A DNA stretch of 15,165 nt, from assembly GCF_000203795.2 (NCBI RefSeq), contig NW_006281130.1:1-15165 (forward strand). The letters run 5' to 3'. The notes beneath the pieces are model-generated. The model made no database searches. It was not told where the DNA came from and saw only the letters and a list, made by a program, of their open reading frames with translations. This document shows positions 1-10,300 of the stretch, one piece after another (positions within the stretch are counted from its first letter, which is position 1; each line of letters opens with the position of its first letter). Source of the DNA: Batrachochytrium dendrobatidis JAM81. Lineage: Eukaryota > Chytridiomycota > Chytridiomycetes > Rhizophydiales. Position numbers and translations under genes: made by a program.

Positions 1-1719
1 AGTTTTAAATGTAGCATCTGATGGCTCCAACATCATCCCTGTATCTGCTGTTGTACCGCGTAAAACCCATGCCGACTTCCACGCCGATATCTTTCCCGAT
101 ACTCGCGAAGATATTCCTCAAGTGGCAGTTACTGAATGGCTGACTGGCATCAATACCACTCCTCGTATTGTTTCACTTGATCCAGCAAAAAGGCAAAGTT
201 TTGCTCCAGTGACTACGACTGAATCAACTGCTTCTTTATCCACACTCCCAAACCAAATACAACCTTTATTGGATTCCACTAAAAACTCCATATCGGATAT
301 ACAGATGCAAATCAATACACCTGATTCAGCTTCTACTACTATACCAACGGCAATTAAAAATTCTGCCAAGGTTAATCTACCCAAACACTCTGCTTACAGA
401 TTTATCACTGGCAAATCCAATACCGATTATGATGACCTAAAAGGACTGAGTGTCAATTTTCCTAATGAGACAGATGCATTTCAGGTATGCTACTACTCGT
501 GTACTTTTAAACTTCAAGCCCAGTCTTGCCTAGTGTTGCTCATAATATGGCATATGTTTATAAATCATTCCAGATCAATTCAAAATTTATTGCATTTTCA
601 ATTTCTGGTCCTGGCGGTCGTGTTGGTGTGTGGCCCGTTGAATCCAAAGGTCGTTTTCCAGTTAAAATTCCATGCATTGTAAATGGATCAGAAATGCTAG
701 ATTTTAGACTGGATCCATTCAATGTGCATCGATTGATTACGGGCTGTGAGGATGGACGTATCCGTATTTTTGATTTGCCTGCTAACGGACTAACTGATGA
801 TCTTTATCAAGAAAACAACTTTTTCCCTGCGCATAATGGTCGAGTTGTTCTTTTACAATTTCATCCAATGGCGTTAGATATTATCATGTCCTATTCACCT
901 GAACAAGGCTCACCACTGATTAAGATTTGGAATATTTGCACCAAGAAACTTATTTCTACCATGACACTTCCTGATCAAGCACTTAGTGTGGCATTCAGTT
1001 ATGATGGAAACTGTATTGCAGCGATTTTGCGTGATAAAACCATTCGTGTTTATGACAGTCACACTGGACTAGAGCTTCAAAGTGGACCATCGCACCAAGG
1101 AACCAAAGCTGCACGTATTTTATGGATTGGCGATACTGGACGACTGGTTTCCGTGGGATATGCCAGGTAATAACGCTTGATAAAACAAATATATGCATTC
1201 CAACGGTACTTGTAAACGTATATTTGAGACTGACTAAAGATAACAATCCATACTTGACCGATTGTCATGGTTGATTGTTGTTGATGGAATTTAGAGCAAA
1301 CCAGCGAGAAATTATTCAATACGATAGTCAGAATCTGACACTGCCTGTTTGTTCCACTCCACTTGACACGTCACCTAGCATGCTGATTCCCTTTTATGAT
1401 CACGACACAGGTCTTCTCATTCTTTGTGGTCGAGGAGAGTCTGTTGTCACATTTTATCACCTTTCTACCGAACCCGAGCCGCTATTTCTCACTCGCTACA
1501 GTGTTCCTGGTGGAATCCGGCAACTATCTATGGCACTATTACCTAAACGGCATTGTAACGTCAAGGAAATTGAAGTTTTGAAGGGATTTAGGCTTACTCC
1601 AACGTCGGTGGAAAGTATTTCATTTACAGTACCAAGACTACAGAAAGAGTATTTCCAAGATGATATTTTTGTATCAACGAGAGATGTTGAAAATCCGGCT
1701 TTATCTGCTGATGAATGGA
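1..1719 (+). repeat. Left copy of a long direct repeat (partner at 13447-15165)
   Basis: Reading the two window ends side by side, base n matches base n+13446 over the whole 1,719 bases except at four places: 545 (A here, G in the other copy), 547 (A/G), 609 (T/C) and 908 (G/A). Positions 545 and 547 lie in a coronin intron, 609 is a silent third-codon change, and 908 changes a Gly codon to Asp. There are no indels. Both copies are cut by the window edge, so the true repeat may be longer. Its borders do not coincide with gene borders, because both ends fall inside coronin exons. Confidence 0.97.
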
Positions 1720-2170
1720 CAATGAAGAAATCGGGAACAGTCAAACTGATTGATCTTAAACCAGCAGATATGCAACTGTGTAAGTTTGTTTTTGGCTTTA
1801 AACTTTGCTTTTATTGGAAACTGAACAGATTCCTGTAATATGGGTATACGTTTGGTGGAACTTGCTAATTCTTCAAAATATGTTGTCCTGTTACAGTATC
1901 TACTGCACCAGTTGAGCAAAAGGTGATTCGAAAAACTGTTGATTTAGTTGTTGAGCAAACCGAGTATGAGCGAAAGGAAGCAGTAAGTATAGTTATTTTG
2001 CCTTGAAATGACATTATTTTAAAGCAATTACACATTGATTTTTGACCATTTTTGAACTTCATTTACATCAGAGTATAAAAGCCATGTTTGATATAGCCAT
2101 GGAAAAATCAAAACAAGGCCCGTTACCACAAGATTTGATTGAAGGTGTTGCGGATGACGAATGGGATTAA
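1..2170 (+). CDS. Tandem coronin (coronin-7/POD-1 type), 3' part, left copy
   Basis: Exons: <1-484, 574-1166, 1295-1779, 1897-1982 and 2072-2170. All junctions keep frame; codons start at base 2. The 5' part lies outside the window. Coronins are WD40 beta-propeller proteins that bind actin; two-unit coronins (coronin-7, POD-1) are known from Golgi trafficking and actin work. The order seen is: end of the first unit (FHADIFPDT, EWLTGIN), a Ser/Thr-rich linker, then a full second unit with WD-like repeats (GRIRIFDLP, SPLIKIWNI, KTIRVYD) and the post-propeller motif LDTSPSMLIPFYDHDTG. The protein ends in a charged helix and an acidic tip, VADDEWD, like the acidic C-terminus of coronin-7 proteins. 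Introns are 89, 128, 117 and 89 bp. AATAAA overlaps the stop codon. The next gene is convergent, 94 bp away. Confidence 0.9.
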
Positions 2171-2175
2171 ATAAA
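2170..2175 (+). terminator. AATAAA polyadenylation signal of coronin
   Basis: AATAAA begins on the last base of the coronin TAA stop. With only 94 bp between the convergent stops, the 3' UTR must be very short or overlap the neighbouring transcript. This is a motif match, not mapped cleavage. Confidence 0.5.
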
Positions 2176-2226
2176 CATTGACTGTTGTACATTTTACTGA
2201 CTTTAAATGCATACCAGCTAAAGCAA

Positions 2227-2232
2227 TTTAAT
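2227..2232 (-). terminator. ATTAAA-type polyadenylation signal of the PLP enzyme gene
   Basis: On the minus strand this reads ATTAAA, about 33 bp past the TGA stop of the Cys/Met PLP enzyme gene, in the 94-bp gap shared with coronin. It is a common variant of AATAAA. Motif only. Confidence 0.35.
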
Positions 2233-2264
2233 GGTAATTCTGTCAACACAAACACAATAAGAGA

Positions 2265-4296
2265 TCAGTTTCCACCTTCACTGGACTTTTTCTCGTCCAT
2301 ATCCTCCACAAGCTTTTTAACTTGGAGCATGCCAGCACTCAAGTCTTTTTGAAGATCTTCCACATCTTCAAGACCAATACTAAATCGACAGATAGTTGGC
2401 TCGACACTGGCACCAGTAGCAGCACGCCATTCAACAAGCGATTCACAACCTCCCAGTGATGTGGCATTGATGAATAACTTGAGATTTGAGCAAATGAGTC
2501 TTGCGTGGTGTAAAGATTTAAACTAATCGCAACATATGAAATAAGTACACAGTATGACATCATATAGCACTAAAAATAGTAAATAGATATTTAGTAAAAT
2601 ACCTCGACACTAAAAACGCCAGAGAATCCACTTCCTTGACGCAATGCAGCTTCATGACCAGGATTGGCGGGGATGGAGGCATGCCATACTTTTTCGATGA
2701 TATCCAAGGTCTCATCATTCGACTCGCCGGAAATGCGCGAATTAAGCCATTTAACCAAAGTGGTTGCACTGCTCGACTGTTGCAGGATTCGTAGTTTGTA
2801 AGATCTAAAATGCATAGCATCATGAAATCAAGTATGAGTCAGCAACTGTACTAAAATACCAACACAAACATCAATGCACCATACCTCATACTACGGAGAA
2901 GCAGCCATGCCTCCATACTTCCCATGTTGCTTCCAAGGCGTACTCTGTCTTTAAAAAGCTAAAACACACCAATATGCATTTCAAAAATCAGGTTTACGAG
3001 TTTAAACATACATGAAAATGATATATCTATTGAAAAATTGTAAACGAGTATACAAGTCAACTAAAAACTAACCTGATCCCTAACGTGAATATCTTTTGTA
3101 ATTAAAACTCCACCAAGCAAATCTGAGTGACCACCCAGAAACTTTGTAGAACTGTGCATCACAATATCGACATCTATATCCCGGAGATATTTGGTTAAAT
3201 TCTTTTAAAATAAAACTTGAAATATAATAGCGAGCCTAAACATACTATGCTTTAAAGGGCATTGAAGTGGTGGAGGTGCAAATGTAGAGTCAATTCCTAC
3301 AATCACGCCAGGTTTGCGATTGGTCGTATAGTAGTGAAGATCTATGCATGTAGAGACCCAGGAAATTGGAATGATTAGTGAAATAGCACTTGCACCAAAC
3401 AGTAGGAATCACAATCTATTGAAAATCAGCAAAACCAAGACAATATTACCGGCAACTTCTCCACACGGATTTTGAGGAGATTCTAGCCAGACCAAATCAC
3501 CGGCTTCGAGCGATTTCAGCAATGAACCATCCTTATCATTCTCAATGTAAAAGAGTTCCTAAATCAAAAACATAGCATTAGCAAATGGTGAAACTGCATT
3601 GCAAACTTTAATCTAGTAGTGATATTTGCCGTGAATAACGAGTTCAAAACCAACACATTGAATTACCACAGAACGGCCTCGCATGTACATTTCAATAATG
3701 CCATGTGTGCCATTATAGCCTCCTGTACTGGTCAGGATACGCTTAGGCTGAATCAGCTGAAACACTGCAAAAATGGCCGAAAGTCCAGATCCATATGTAA
3801 CTGCATATGCCATACTTCCTGCGCATTGACAATGCAAGCCAAATCAAAAATGTCAGATATGCACTAAACGAACGACATTTGCTGTTTGATGCAATCTGCA
3901 TTCAAATCAGCCACGCCAAGGATTTCAGTTGATACTTTACCTTGTTCTAGATGACCAAGAATGGACTCTAGACGGCTACGGACTTCAGTCGTTTGTCGAG
4001 AATACACATGAGCGGATAGGTCTGGTTGATCAGTTGAAGCTGGCAGCCAGTTTTTTGAAATGGCAAACTTATCATTAAAGGCTTTGCCTTGAACTAATAT
4101 AAAGATTGTATATTATCCAAAGATGGTATGTTTTAATAAACACGTACGATCTGCCATGAAAGATGGCAGCAGTCGAGATTGAAGGTGAAGTCTTACCAAA
4201 GGTGGTTGAAACATGTAGAGGAACTGCTACATCAGGGGTTGAAGGATGATCAGCATGAAGCATGATTGTTGCCATATCGCTAGTGATAAAATCCAT
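2265..4296 (-). CDS. Cys/Met metabolism PLP-dependent enzyme (cystathionine gamma-synthase/beta-lyase family)
   Basis: Nine exons, in gene order: 4296-4197, 4093-3941, 3818-3655, 3558-3450, 3341-3246, 3173-3073, 2958-2885, 2804-2603 and 2522-2265. They total 1,257 bp, giving 418 residues, the usual size for this family, with every junction in frame. These PLP enzymes make or cleave cystathionine in methionine/cysteine synthesis. Visible landmarks are HVYSR near residue 64 (phosphate-binding Tyr/Arg of the partner subunit), YGSGLSAI near 93-100, the STGGYNGTHG loop, SPQNPCGEVAD, the pyridine-binding Asp in DSTFAPPP (D193), the Schiff-base lysine in HSSTKFLGGHSD (K218), and the C-terminal NATSLGGCESLVEWR and CRFSIGLEDVEDL. 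All catalytic landmarks are intact, so it looks functional. Which reaction it performs cannot be settled from motifs. One donor is GTTGGT (intron 3655/3654) and should be checked. No targeting peptide is obvious. Confidence 0.93.
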
Positions 4297-4738
4297 ATTG
4301 TCTGATCAATACAATCAAGTGTTGGAGTTGTATTGAAGAATGGAACGCTTGTAACGACTTGAAATAAACGATTAAACATTCACCGCGCTTATGCTACAAA
4401 CCGATTGCTTCAAAAAGCACAGCCGTCATGACTCTTAAGATGGCTTTGAACATTTTTGTATTGATCTTGGATCGACTATTTTACTCCGGAATAAACAATC
4501 GTTACTTTTTCCATTGAAACTCTGTTCTAATATCAGATACCTTTGCAATCTAGTTCAACATATCTCAAGAGTACTCCAATAGACTCGAGGTCATAAACAA
4601 TGTTATTCAGTCAATTTGGCACTCATCATGCCATGAAATCGGTGATTTGTTACACATTTACACCTGTCTAGTGTTTCGCTTTACGTGAATACAGTGTAAT
4701 CTACGATTGTGCAATAAACTGTTGCAAAAAATATTGTT
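4297..4738 (-). promoter_or_regulatory. Intergenic region: PLP enzyme promoter and calnexin 3' end
   Basis: There is no convincing gene in these 442 bp. They should carry the 5' region of the PLP enzyme gene and the 3' flank of calnexin, both on the minus strand. ATGACTC at 4428-4434, about 130 bp upstream of the PLP enzyme ATG, matches seven of nine positions of the fungal Gcn4/bZIP amino-acid-control site. That fits the gene's likely role, but a seven-base match can occur by chance. No AATAAA is seen just after the calnexin stop; AATATTTT is the nearest AT-rich element. Confidence 0.4.
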
Positions 4739-7250
4739 TTATTCTTTTTTTGGCGTTGACTTGGACTTTGAGGGAGTCTGGCCGGCCTTGACAGTTTCCT
4801 TGACTAATTTAGAAGTTTCTTTTGCTTCTTCTTCTTCTTCTTCTTCCTCATCCTCTTCTTCCTCTTCTTCTTCCTCCTCTTCAGGCTCAGCAGGTGCACT
4901 CTTGCTTGCAAACAGGGAGAAAAGCAATACGGGCAAGAGAAGTACAGCAACAAACAATGCTACAATATGAGGCATTTCTTTTACCGCATCCAAAGGAGAT
5001 TCTTGTACACGAGCAACAAACTCGAGTGACTGATCCTTGAGAATTTCAGCAAACTGTTTTGCCTTGTCCAAGGCACCAGGTCCTTTCTCCACCTTCTCCA
5101 CCTTCTCCGCTGCACTCTCAATCTTATATTTGACTGCCCAGGTTTCTTCAGCAAGCTTCTTGGCATCATCAGCACTATGACCGACATAGATATTATCAAA
5201 TTGTATGCCATTGGTCATGGTCCATAGCTCAATACCAATGGCACCCTACACAGAATATCAAGAGTTGAATAAGGCGTTTACAGTTCAGTACAGATCATTC
5301 ATCAACGATCATTAATGCAACAATCGAAATAAGCGTAGATCGTGGATGCTACTTACAATCTTGCCAAAGTTGGATGGAGTTTTGTCGTTAAAGTAATGAG
5401 GATTGGCAACTTTGCGAGGAGCCCACATGCCCTTGTATTTGGGATTATCAATAAATGGTGCCCTATCAGAAAGGTATCGTTAACACGACGCGAGCCTACT
5501 AGCTTAATGGTTTTGAAAATAAAACGGCAAATACTTACACCCACTTGCCCTTGTATGCAGGATTCTTGATAAGTGGACGCTGCCATTTGCCTAACAAAAA
5601 TTCAAGTCAACAAGTGGTTTCGATATAATTCCCCTCAAGGAAAAATCACAGATACATACCACATCCAGAAACAGTCTCGCATTTGGGATTGGCAACCAAT
5701 GGTGCGGTCCACTCTCCATCCTCTTCGTCATCCCAATCTTCTGGTTTTTTAATGGTAGGGTCGGGAATAGTCAGAGGTTCGTTAGTCAACCAATCAGCAG
5801 GTTCCTAAAGTAGAAATCAGTTGGCACGTTAGTTGAATGCACCACCTCTCGACCATTTACCAAAAAATACTCACCGATGCTGTCTCGTCAGGAATCTCCA
5901 TGGGAGCGTTTTCATCCCTAGTACGGTTACAATATCAACCAAGGGGTGAGCAATTAAAACCAATAGCTTAAATGGAAATTAAACACATACCAATCAGCAG
6001 GCTTGGATGCAGCAGGATCAGAGATTTTGGGGTTGTCATCCCAATCCATTGGTTTCCTATCACTAGGATCATCAATTTCAGCAGCCGGGTTGACGAGGGG
6101 AGAAAAGTTTTCAAAAAGAGATCCGGATGACGCAGAAACATTGTTGATCAGTAGATCAAAAGTTTGATCCGGACGAACGATCAGAGTGTACAGGTTAGTA
6201 TTGGTGTCAATTTTGGCGGTAGGGGGCGAAGAAAGGTGTTTCTCCTCAAGCTCGCCAGTAAGGGGATTCTTGTGGCGAAAAATGAAATGAACTTTGTTGG
6301 TGGTTCCACACTTGTCTGGACCAAACATGATAGTATAAGGAGTTTTGTCCTCAAATGAATCAGCCTGATATTTATCGTTATAAGAAAGTAGCTTAATGTA
6401 AGCACCACCACATTCCAGACCATTCTGAAGCTTGACCTCGTACTGAACAACCAAGCTCTTTCCGGTCGGATCAACTGGTTTGGGAAACTTGGCAGAAATG
6501 GCGTGATGAGCAGCGGTAGTCTTGACAACAAGACCCTCGTCTCCAGCAATGACAATGGGTGTAGAAGGCTCAACGGCCCACTCGCCACGATATCTAAGAA
6601 GATCCTCATCCTCGACACCATCAACAATCTTTTTGGCATTCGAAGGAATCCAGCGTTTTTCCCAGTCAGCGCCAAATTGTTCCAAAAATGGTGCAGTCAG
6701 AGTGGTGGGCTATTTAAACCAAGCATAGTTTAGAAACCAAAATGTAATGTGTGAATAATTTCGAATAATCAAATGAACTGTTTTAAAGCGTGTGAATGCA
6801 AAGGCAAAATGAACAGATTCAACAGCAGTACTGGAAAATGCAGACAGATTTATAGTAAATGGTACAAAAATGCATCACAATTCAGATGTTGAATAAAGCA
6901 AAATAGTTGTAAATGAAAAAAGTCGAGATGTTTTATGGAGATAGTGAAGTCAAGAAACTAAAACCTCAGCAAGGAATGTAGCACTTGTCACTCCCAAAAA
7001 ATCAAAAAACTAGATCTAGAAATAATTGTATATCGGGAACTGACTGAATCCTTTTGATGATTCAGAGCGAATAGATACTCCAGCAGATGCAGACCAACTG
7101 AATATAAAAGTTCAAGACACTTACTTTAAAAGACTCATGGACAAGATTCTATTTATCTGCAAAATTTGATTGAGACGATGCATCATCTGCAGAAGCAACC
7201 ACTACAACTGCAGTAGAAACCAGAGAAAGAGCAACAGAGAACAGATGCAT
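4739..7250 (-). CDS. Calnexin, ER membrane lectin chaperone (in-frame TAG in exon 1)
   Basis: Seven exons: 7250-7125, 6709-5991, 5917-5875, 5804-5660, 5590-5539, 5462-5357 and 5245-4739. They total 1,698 bp (566 codons), close to fungal calnexins. Calnexin binds monoglucosylated glycoproteins in the ER and holds them for folding. Seen: a signal peptide (residues 1-21); both calnexin/calreticulin signatures, [10 protein letters not shown] (about 141-150) and IMFGPDKCG (about 169-177), whose two Cys form the family's lectin-domain disulfide; a P-domain with four type-1 repeats (as in RKPMDWDD) and four type-2 repeats (as in [13 protein letters not shown]); one membrane segment (about 490-510); a cytosolic poly-Glu tract (about 517-537); and a basic end, PKKE. 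Odd: codon 34 is TAG, between the signal peptide and the lectin domain, and intron 1 is 415 bp while the others are 69-111 bp. Skipping the stop would need an unusual 62-bp intron (GT at about 7208, acceptor before 7148). Confidence 0.93.
4825..4882 (-). repeat. GAA/GAG trinucleotide repeat encoding poly-Glu in the calnexin tail
   Basis: The plus strand is almost pure CTT/CTC triplets, broken only by one CAT-type interruption. On the coding strand this gives about 20 Glu with one Asp, just after the membrane segment. Acidic cytosolic tails are normal for calnexin. The near-perfect triplet run suggests it can vary in length by slippage. Confidence 0.85.
6710..7124 (-). other. Long first intron of calnexin
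   Basis: This 415-bp stretch lies between the donor GTAAGT (7124-7119) and the acceptor TAG before PTTLTAP. It is AT-rich and has stops in all frames; no conserved exon or RNA was seen. It is about four times longer than the other introns of this gene, so it may hold regulatory sequence or a missed small exon. Confidence 0.6.
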
Positions 7251-7394
7251 AATGACAGCTCAGCAAAGTGCACTCGACGCCAATCTGAATAGAATGCAAA
7301 GTGATCACGTGCACTCGTTGACTTTTGATGGCAGCAAACAGCAACTCGGCCAGACTCGAACGGCCGTGAAACTCAACCCACGCTGAGCTACTGA
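7251..7394. promoter_or_regulatory. Divergent promoter between calnexin and the helical-protein gene
   Basis: Only 144 bp separate the two ATGs. Elements seen: GCTGAGCT directly upstream of both start codons, forming an inverted pair (7257-7264 and 7382-7389); a CCAAT box (7280-7284); an E-box CACGTG (7306-7311); GTGCACTCG twice (7268-7276 and 7309-7317); and a GC-rich patch with two CGGCC words (about 7347-7366). The region is clearly less AT-rich than its surroundings. Function is inferred from position and motifs. No ER-stress element with the standard CCAAT-N9-CCACG spacing was found. Confidence 0.6.
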
Positions 7395-10151
7395 ATGAAT
7401 TCGACTCGCACTTTGGGATCGGAAGCCTCTCGTCTTCTTATTTTATTTGATCATTTGCTTACTCCAATCACTGCTGGCAATGAGGTATGCACTGCTTTGA
7501 GTCTGCGCGTACACCTTGGAAACTGTCTCACATCCAGTCTCTTGATCAACATGAACTAAACCATTCAAGAAAAAATCATGTATATCTGATGGCATGGATA
7601 TTGAAGATACAAGTGTTTTGTTTGGGCATTTGGCCAAAGTATTACAGACTCCAACTACAGATCTCCCAGATGAGCGCTTTAAGCTTGCTACCAAACTAGG
7701 TGAGACAAACTACTGTCGTTTCTGATTCTACAATTGATAATTTCAATTTAATCTTTTTACTTGTTTTCGTGTTATTTAAAAATAATCGCAATCTGCATAT
7801 TGGTTCAAGTTGACGCACACTACATTGATCTTGCCCAAGAGATGAAACAAAAAACTACTATGCAATTAAATATGGAATTGATTCACAGCACAAATGGTGC
7901 TCAGTATACAGTGTTTGATCTATTCGTAAATTGCATTTTAGAAATTCTATGTTTTCACGAGTATGACAAGATCAATAAAAAAATAAATGAAACTTTGGAT
8001 ATGCAGGAATCCAGGCTGTATCATTTGATTTTGATTAATGGCAAGTAAACTGTTTATTTTCCATACCAAAATATAATCATCTAACTCATTAATCAAACTC
8101 CTATTCAGACTACCCAAGCTCATCTGCACTTGATCGTTGCATTAAAATATTAAATTCTCCTCATGCAGCAGATATGTATGTTCTTCGGGATGTTGGACTA
8201 TGCATGATGTACATTCTGACTGCATATGGAAAAGTACGTCGGGTTGATTTGATAAACACTGGATCAGGCACTTTCATAAACGATGAGTTCTGTGTCCAAC
8301 ACGAAAACGACAAAATAGTAAATGCAGTGTCACATATTCTTATGGTTGCAGATACAATAACTTGTATTCCACCAACGAGATCTACTATCCATCACGTCCT
8401 TTTTCTTTTTAGTGTATGTCAACCTTGAATGTTTTTACACTGGAAATCACTACAATCTATCAATGTATGTGCCAGTAAATTTATTGTTGTGATCATTTCT
8501 TGATGGGCTGTAGGTATCCATGGGAAACTCGTCGAATGCAGCTATTCTTAGACCATATACCATGTCGTGTTTATTTCAATGGACAGACAATCACTGGAAT
8601 ACAATACGCGCTCAATCAGATGCCAATGAAACCCCTTATTCTTCACAAGCCATCATGGCATTGTCATTTTTTGCGGTAGATCGCACTCATGACAGAAATA
8701 TTCTCGAATGGCTATGGACTATTGTTGACGGAGTGGATGCATGGAAATCGCTTGTCCAAAACATTGCAAGTTTAAAGCTGACATCTAGTTTGTTTTTATA
8801 ACTGCTTAGAGCTAAACACTGTTTTGTTTAAATGATTTGGTATAACCAGACGCAAACATGGCTTATTGCAGAGATTGAAGCAATCTACGAAAACCTTTCA
8901 GATTTAACAGATGACATTGAGCTCATGTCCAAGGCATTTGAATATGCAACATGTTCATCCAAGATTCAAATATTTTCTCAATCAAGAAATGGCTGTCAAA
9001 TATTGGCAGTAAGCAACTGCAGTGCATTAGATTAAATTTTGCTTTTTAACCATTTACGCAAGTTGGACTAACTCAAGTATAACGCAATATGCTAAATGGG
9101 AAAATCAATTTCTGATAGGAGCTGGCATTGATCATTAGTAGTGCACCTAAAGCCATAAATACTTTGCTGATGATTGCAATATGTGCCATCACATGGTATT
9201 CAATTCAATTGGACCTGTTTTTAGATAATCCATCAAGCAATGCTTTGACTACTGCCGTTTGGACAATGTGCATAAAATGGATGGAAATACCTGAAAAGAT
9301 ACCAAAGCATTGTGAGTTGATAGGGTTCTAAGCCAAAATATCTTGAAGCGTGTCTATCCAAGATTGCTTTTAACCTTTGGTGATTAAACTGTAATTATAT
9401 AGGGCATCGAACTGTGCTATATATGGCAGTGGCATTAGCCAATGCTCACATATCGACGTATTTTAGTAGTCAAATTTTACAAGTTAATTTAGGCGATTCC
9501 GTATCGACCAATACAGATGCAACATCAAATGCACTTTTACAGGCAATTCAGTTATGCTACGTTCCACACCAATTAAGCGATGCTGATTTGGATTATGAGG
9601 ATTTTGAACAGAATTCAAATAGTGAGCTACAAGTAAAGTATGCAACGGATCTGATCACACACATTAACCATGCATTGCTTATTATATCTGTGGATGTCAG
9701 TCTAGGTAAAATTGTGATGTTCAACTGTATAAGAGTAATGGAGTGTTTTAATCTATGCTGCATGAAAAGTGCCTGACTATTCATTTTGATCTGTCTAAAT
9801 TCAAATCAAGCCTATCGGTATGCAAACACGCCCATGCTTATAGAATCGCTGTTGATGATGGCCAGTACGGATGAACATTGTGTGGTGGTTCAAGATTATA
9901 GCTCTATTCAAACTGCAGTGGTATTTTTTCTAGAAACACTCTTGTCGGTTCATCACGTAGAGCCGTTTGAAAGAAGCGATGCAGCAGAGCCACACATGCA
10001 AGTTGAATATATTAAGCTCCAAGAGTCTATTTGCACAAGGATTGCCAAGAGTGGAATGGCATGCAAGCATGCCATTGGTGCGCTTCGAATAGGAGCCATA
10101 TCAAGCATATTTGGATGGCTCAGATTGTTTATCATTGTAAGTAGTATATAA
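7395..10151 (+). CDS. Unrecognised multi-exon, mostly helical protein (about 667 residues)
   Basis: Nine exons: 7395-7484, 7570-7699, 7810-8040, 8109-8413, 8514-8765, 8850-9008, 9119-9311, 9403-9705 and 9811-10151. They total 2,004 bp and keep one frame, which strongly supports a real gene. I do not recognise the family. The product is rich in Leu, Ile, Ala and Met helices (for example CMMYILTAY, KAINTLLMIAICAI, MLIESLLMMAS, KHAIGALRIGAISSI), as in HEAT/ARM-type scaffolds, with no signal peptide and no catalytic motif. Exon 4 could be shorter: GTACGT at 8234 and a pyrimidine-rich acceptor at 8412 would remove about 60 residues, but the open version keeps frame into exon 5 better. Two introns start with GC, and three acceptors are AAG. 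A strong donor GTAAGT at 10137 in phase 0 means the gene may continue past 10136 instead of stopping at TAA 10149-10151. Confidence 0.72.
8041..8108 (+). other. GC-AG intron 3 of the helical-protein gene
   Basis: The intron begins GCAAGT and ends TTCAG. The flanking exons (LILING and DYPSSS) join in phase 1 with no stop. G|GCAAGT is the usual context of GC-AG introns, a minor class known in fungi. No GT donor nearby restores frame. Confidence 0.65.
8766..8849 (+). other. GC-AG intron 5 of the helical-protein gene
   Basis: ATT|GCAAGT begins this 84-bp intron, which ends ACCAG before TQTWLIAEIEAI. The join is in phase 0. Reading on past the donor meets TAA within 12 codons. It is the second GC donor in the same gene. 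Confidence 0.6.
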
Positions 10152-10153
10152 AG
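10145..10153 (+). promoter_or_regulatory. TATA-like element upstream of the protease gene
   Basis: TATATAAAG lies about 150 bp before the protease ATG at 10301, a plausible spacing for a TATA box with a short leader. It overlaps the possible TAA stop of the upstream gene. Motif match only. Confidence 0.4.
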
Positions 10154-10300
10154 AGCACCCGATAATACCGTTTTACTTGAATGAGAGTTCCTGGCATTTT
10201 CATTGTAGAAAATTCAAGTTTTAATTGAATTTAGAGATTGAATATAATTATTTGATTCGAGGTTTCACCATGTCACCAAAACTTTTCTCTACAAACAAAG

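Noticed and set aside
2490..2522. Acceptor AAG nearer to the last PLP-enzyme exon core
   Set aside because: It would lose conserved residues before NLKLFINATSLGG. The acceptor at 2525-2523 keeps frame and adds them.
3202..3245. A 44-bp intron in the PLP enzyme gene ending at AAG before 3201
   Set aside because: It breaks the frame. The acceptor TAG at 3176-3174 gives a 72-bp intron, the right phase and the expected family motif around the PLP lysine.
4707..4970. Plus-strand open frame with a long poly-Ser run
   Set aside because: It is the antisense shadow of the calnexin poly-Glu triplet repeat; the minus strand has the conserved protein.
6164..6733. Plus-strand open frames across calnexin exon 2
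   Set aside because: Shadows of the well-supported minus-strand calnexin exon.
7485..7558. Open extension of the first helical-gene exon to a stop at about 7558
   Set aside because: GTATGC at 7485 and the acceptor at 7569 give a clean phase-0 join to the next exon; the extension ends the protein after about 54 residues.
8234..8412. Segment read as an intron (GTACGT to pyrimidine-rich TTTTTAG)
   Set aside because: Splicing it leaves no downstream combination in frame with the exon at 8514, while reading through joins in phase 0; kept as a noted alternative only.
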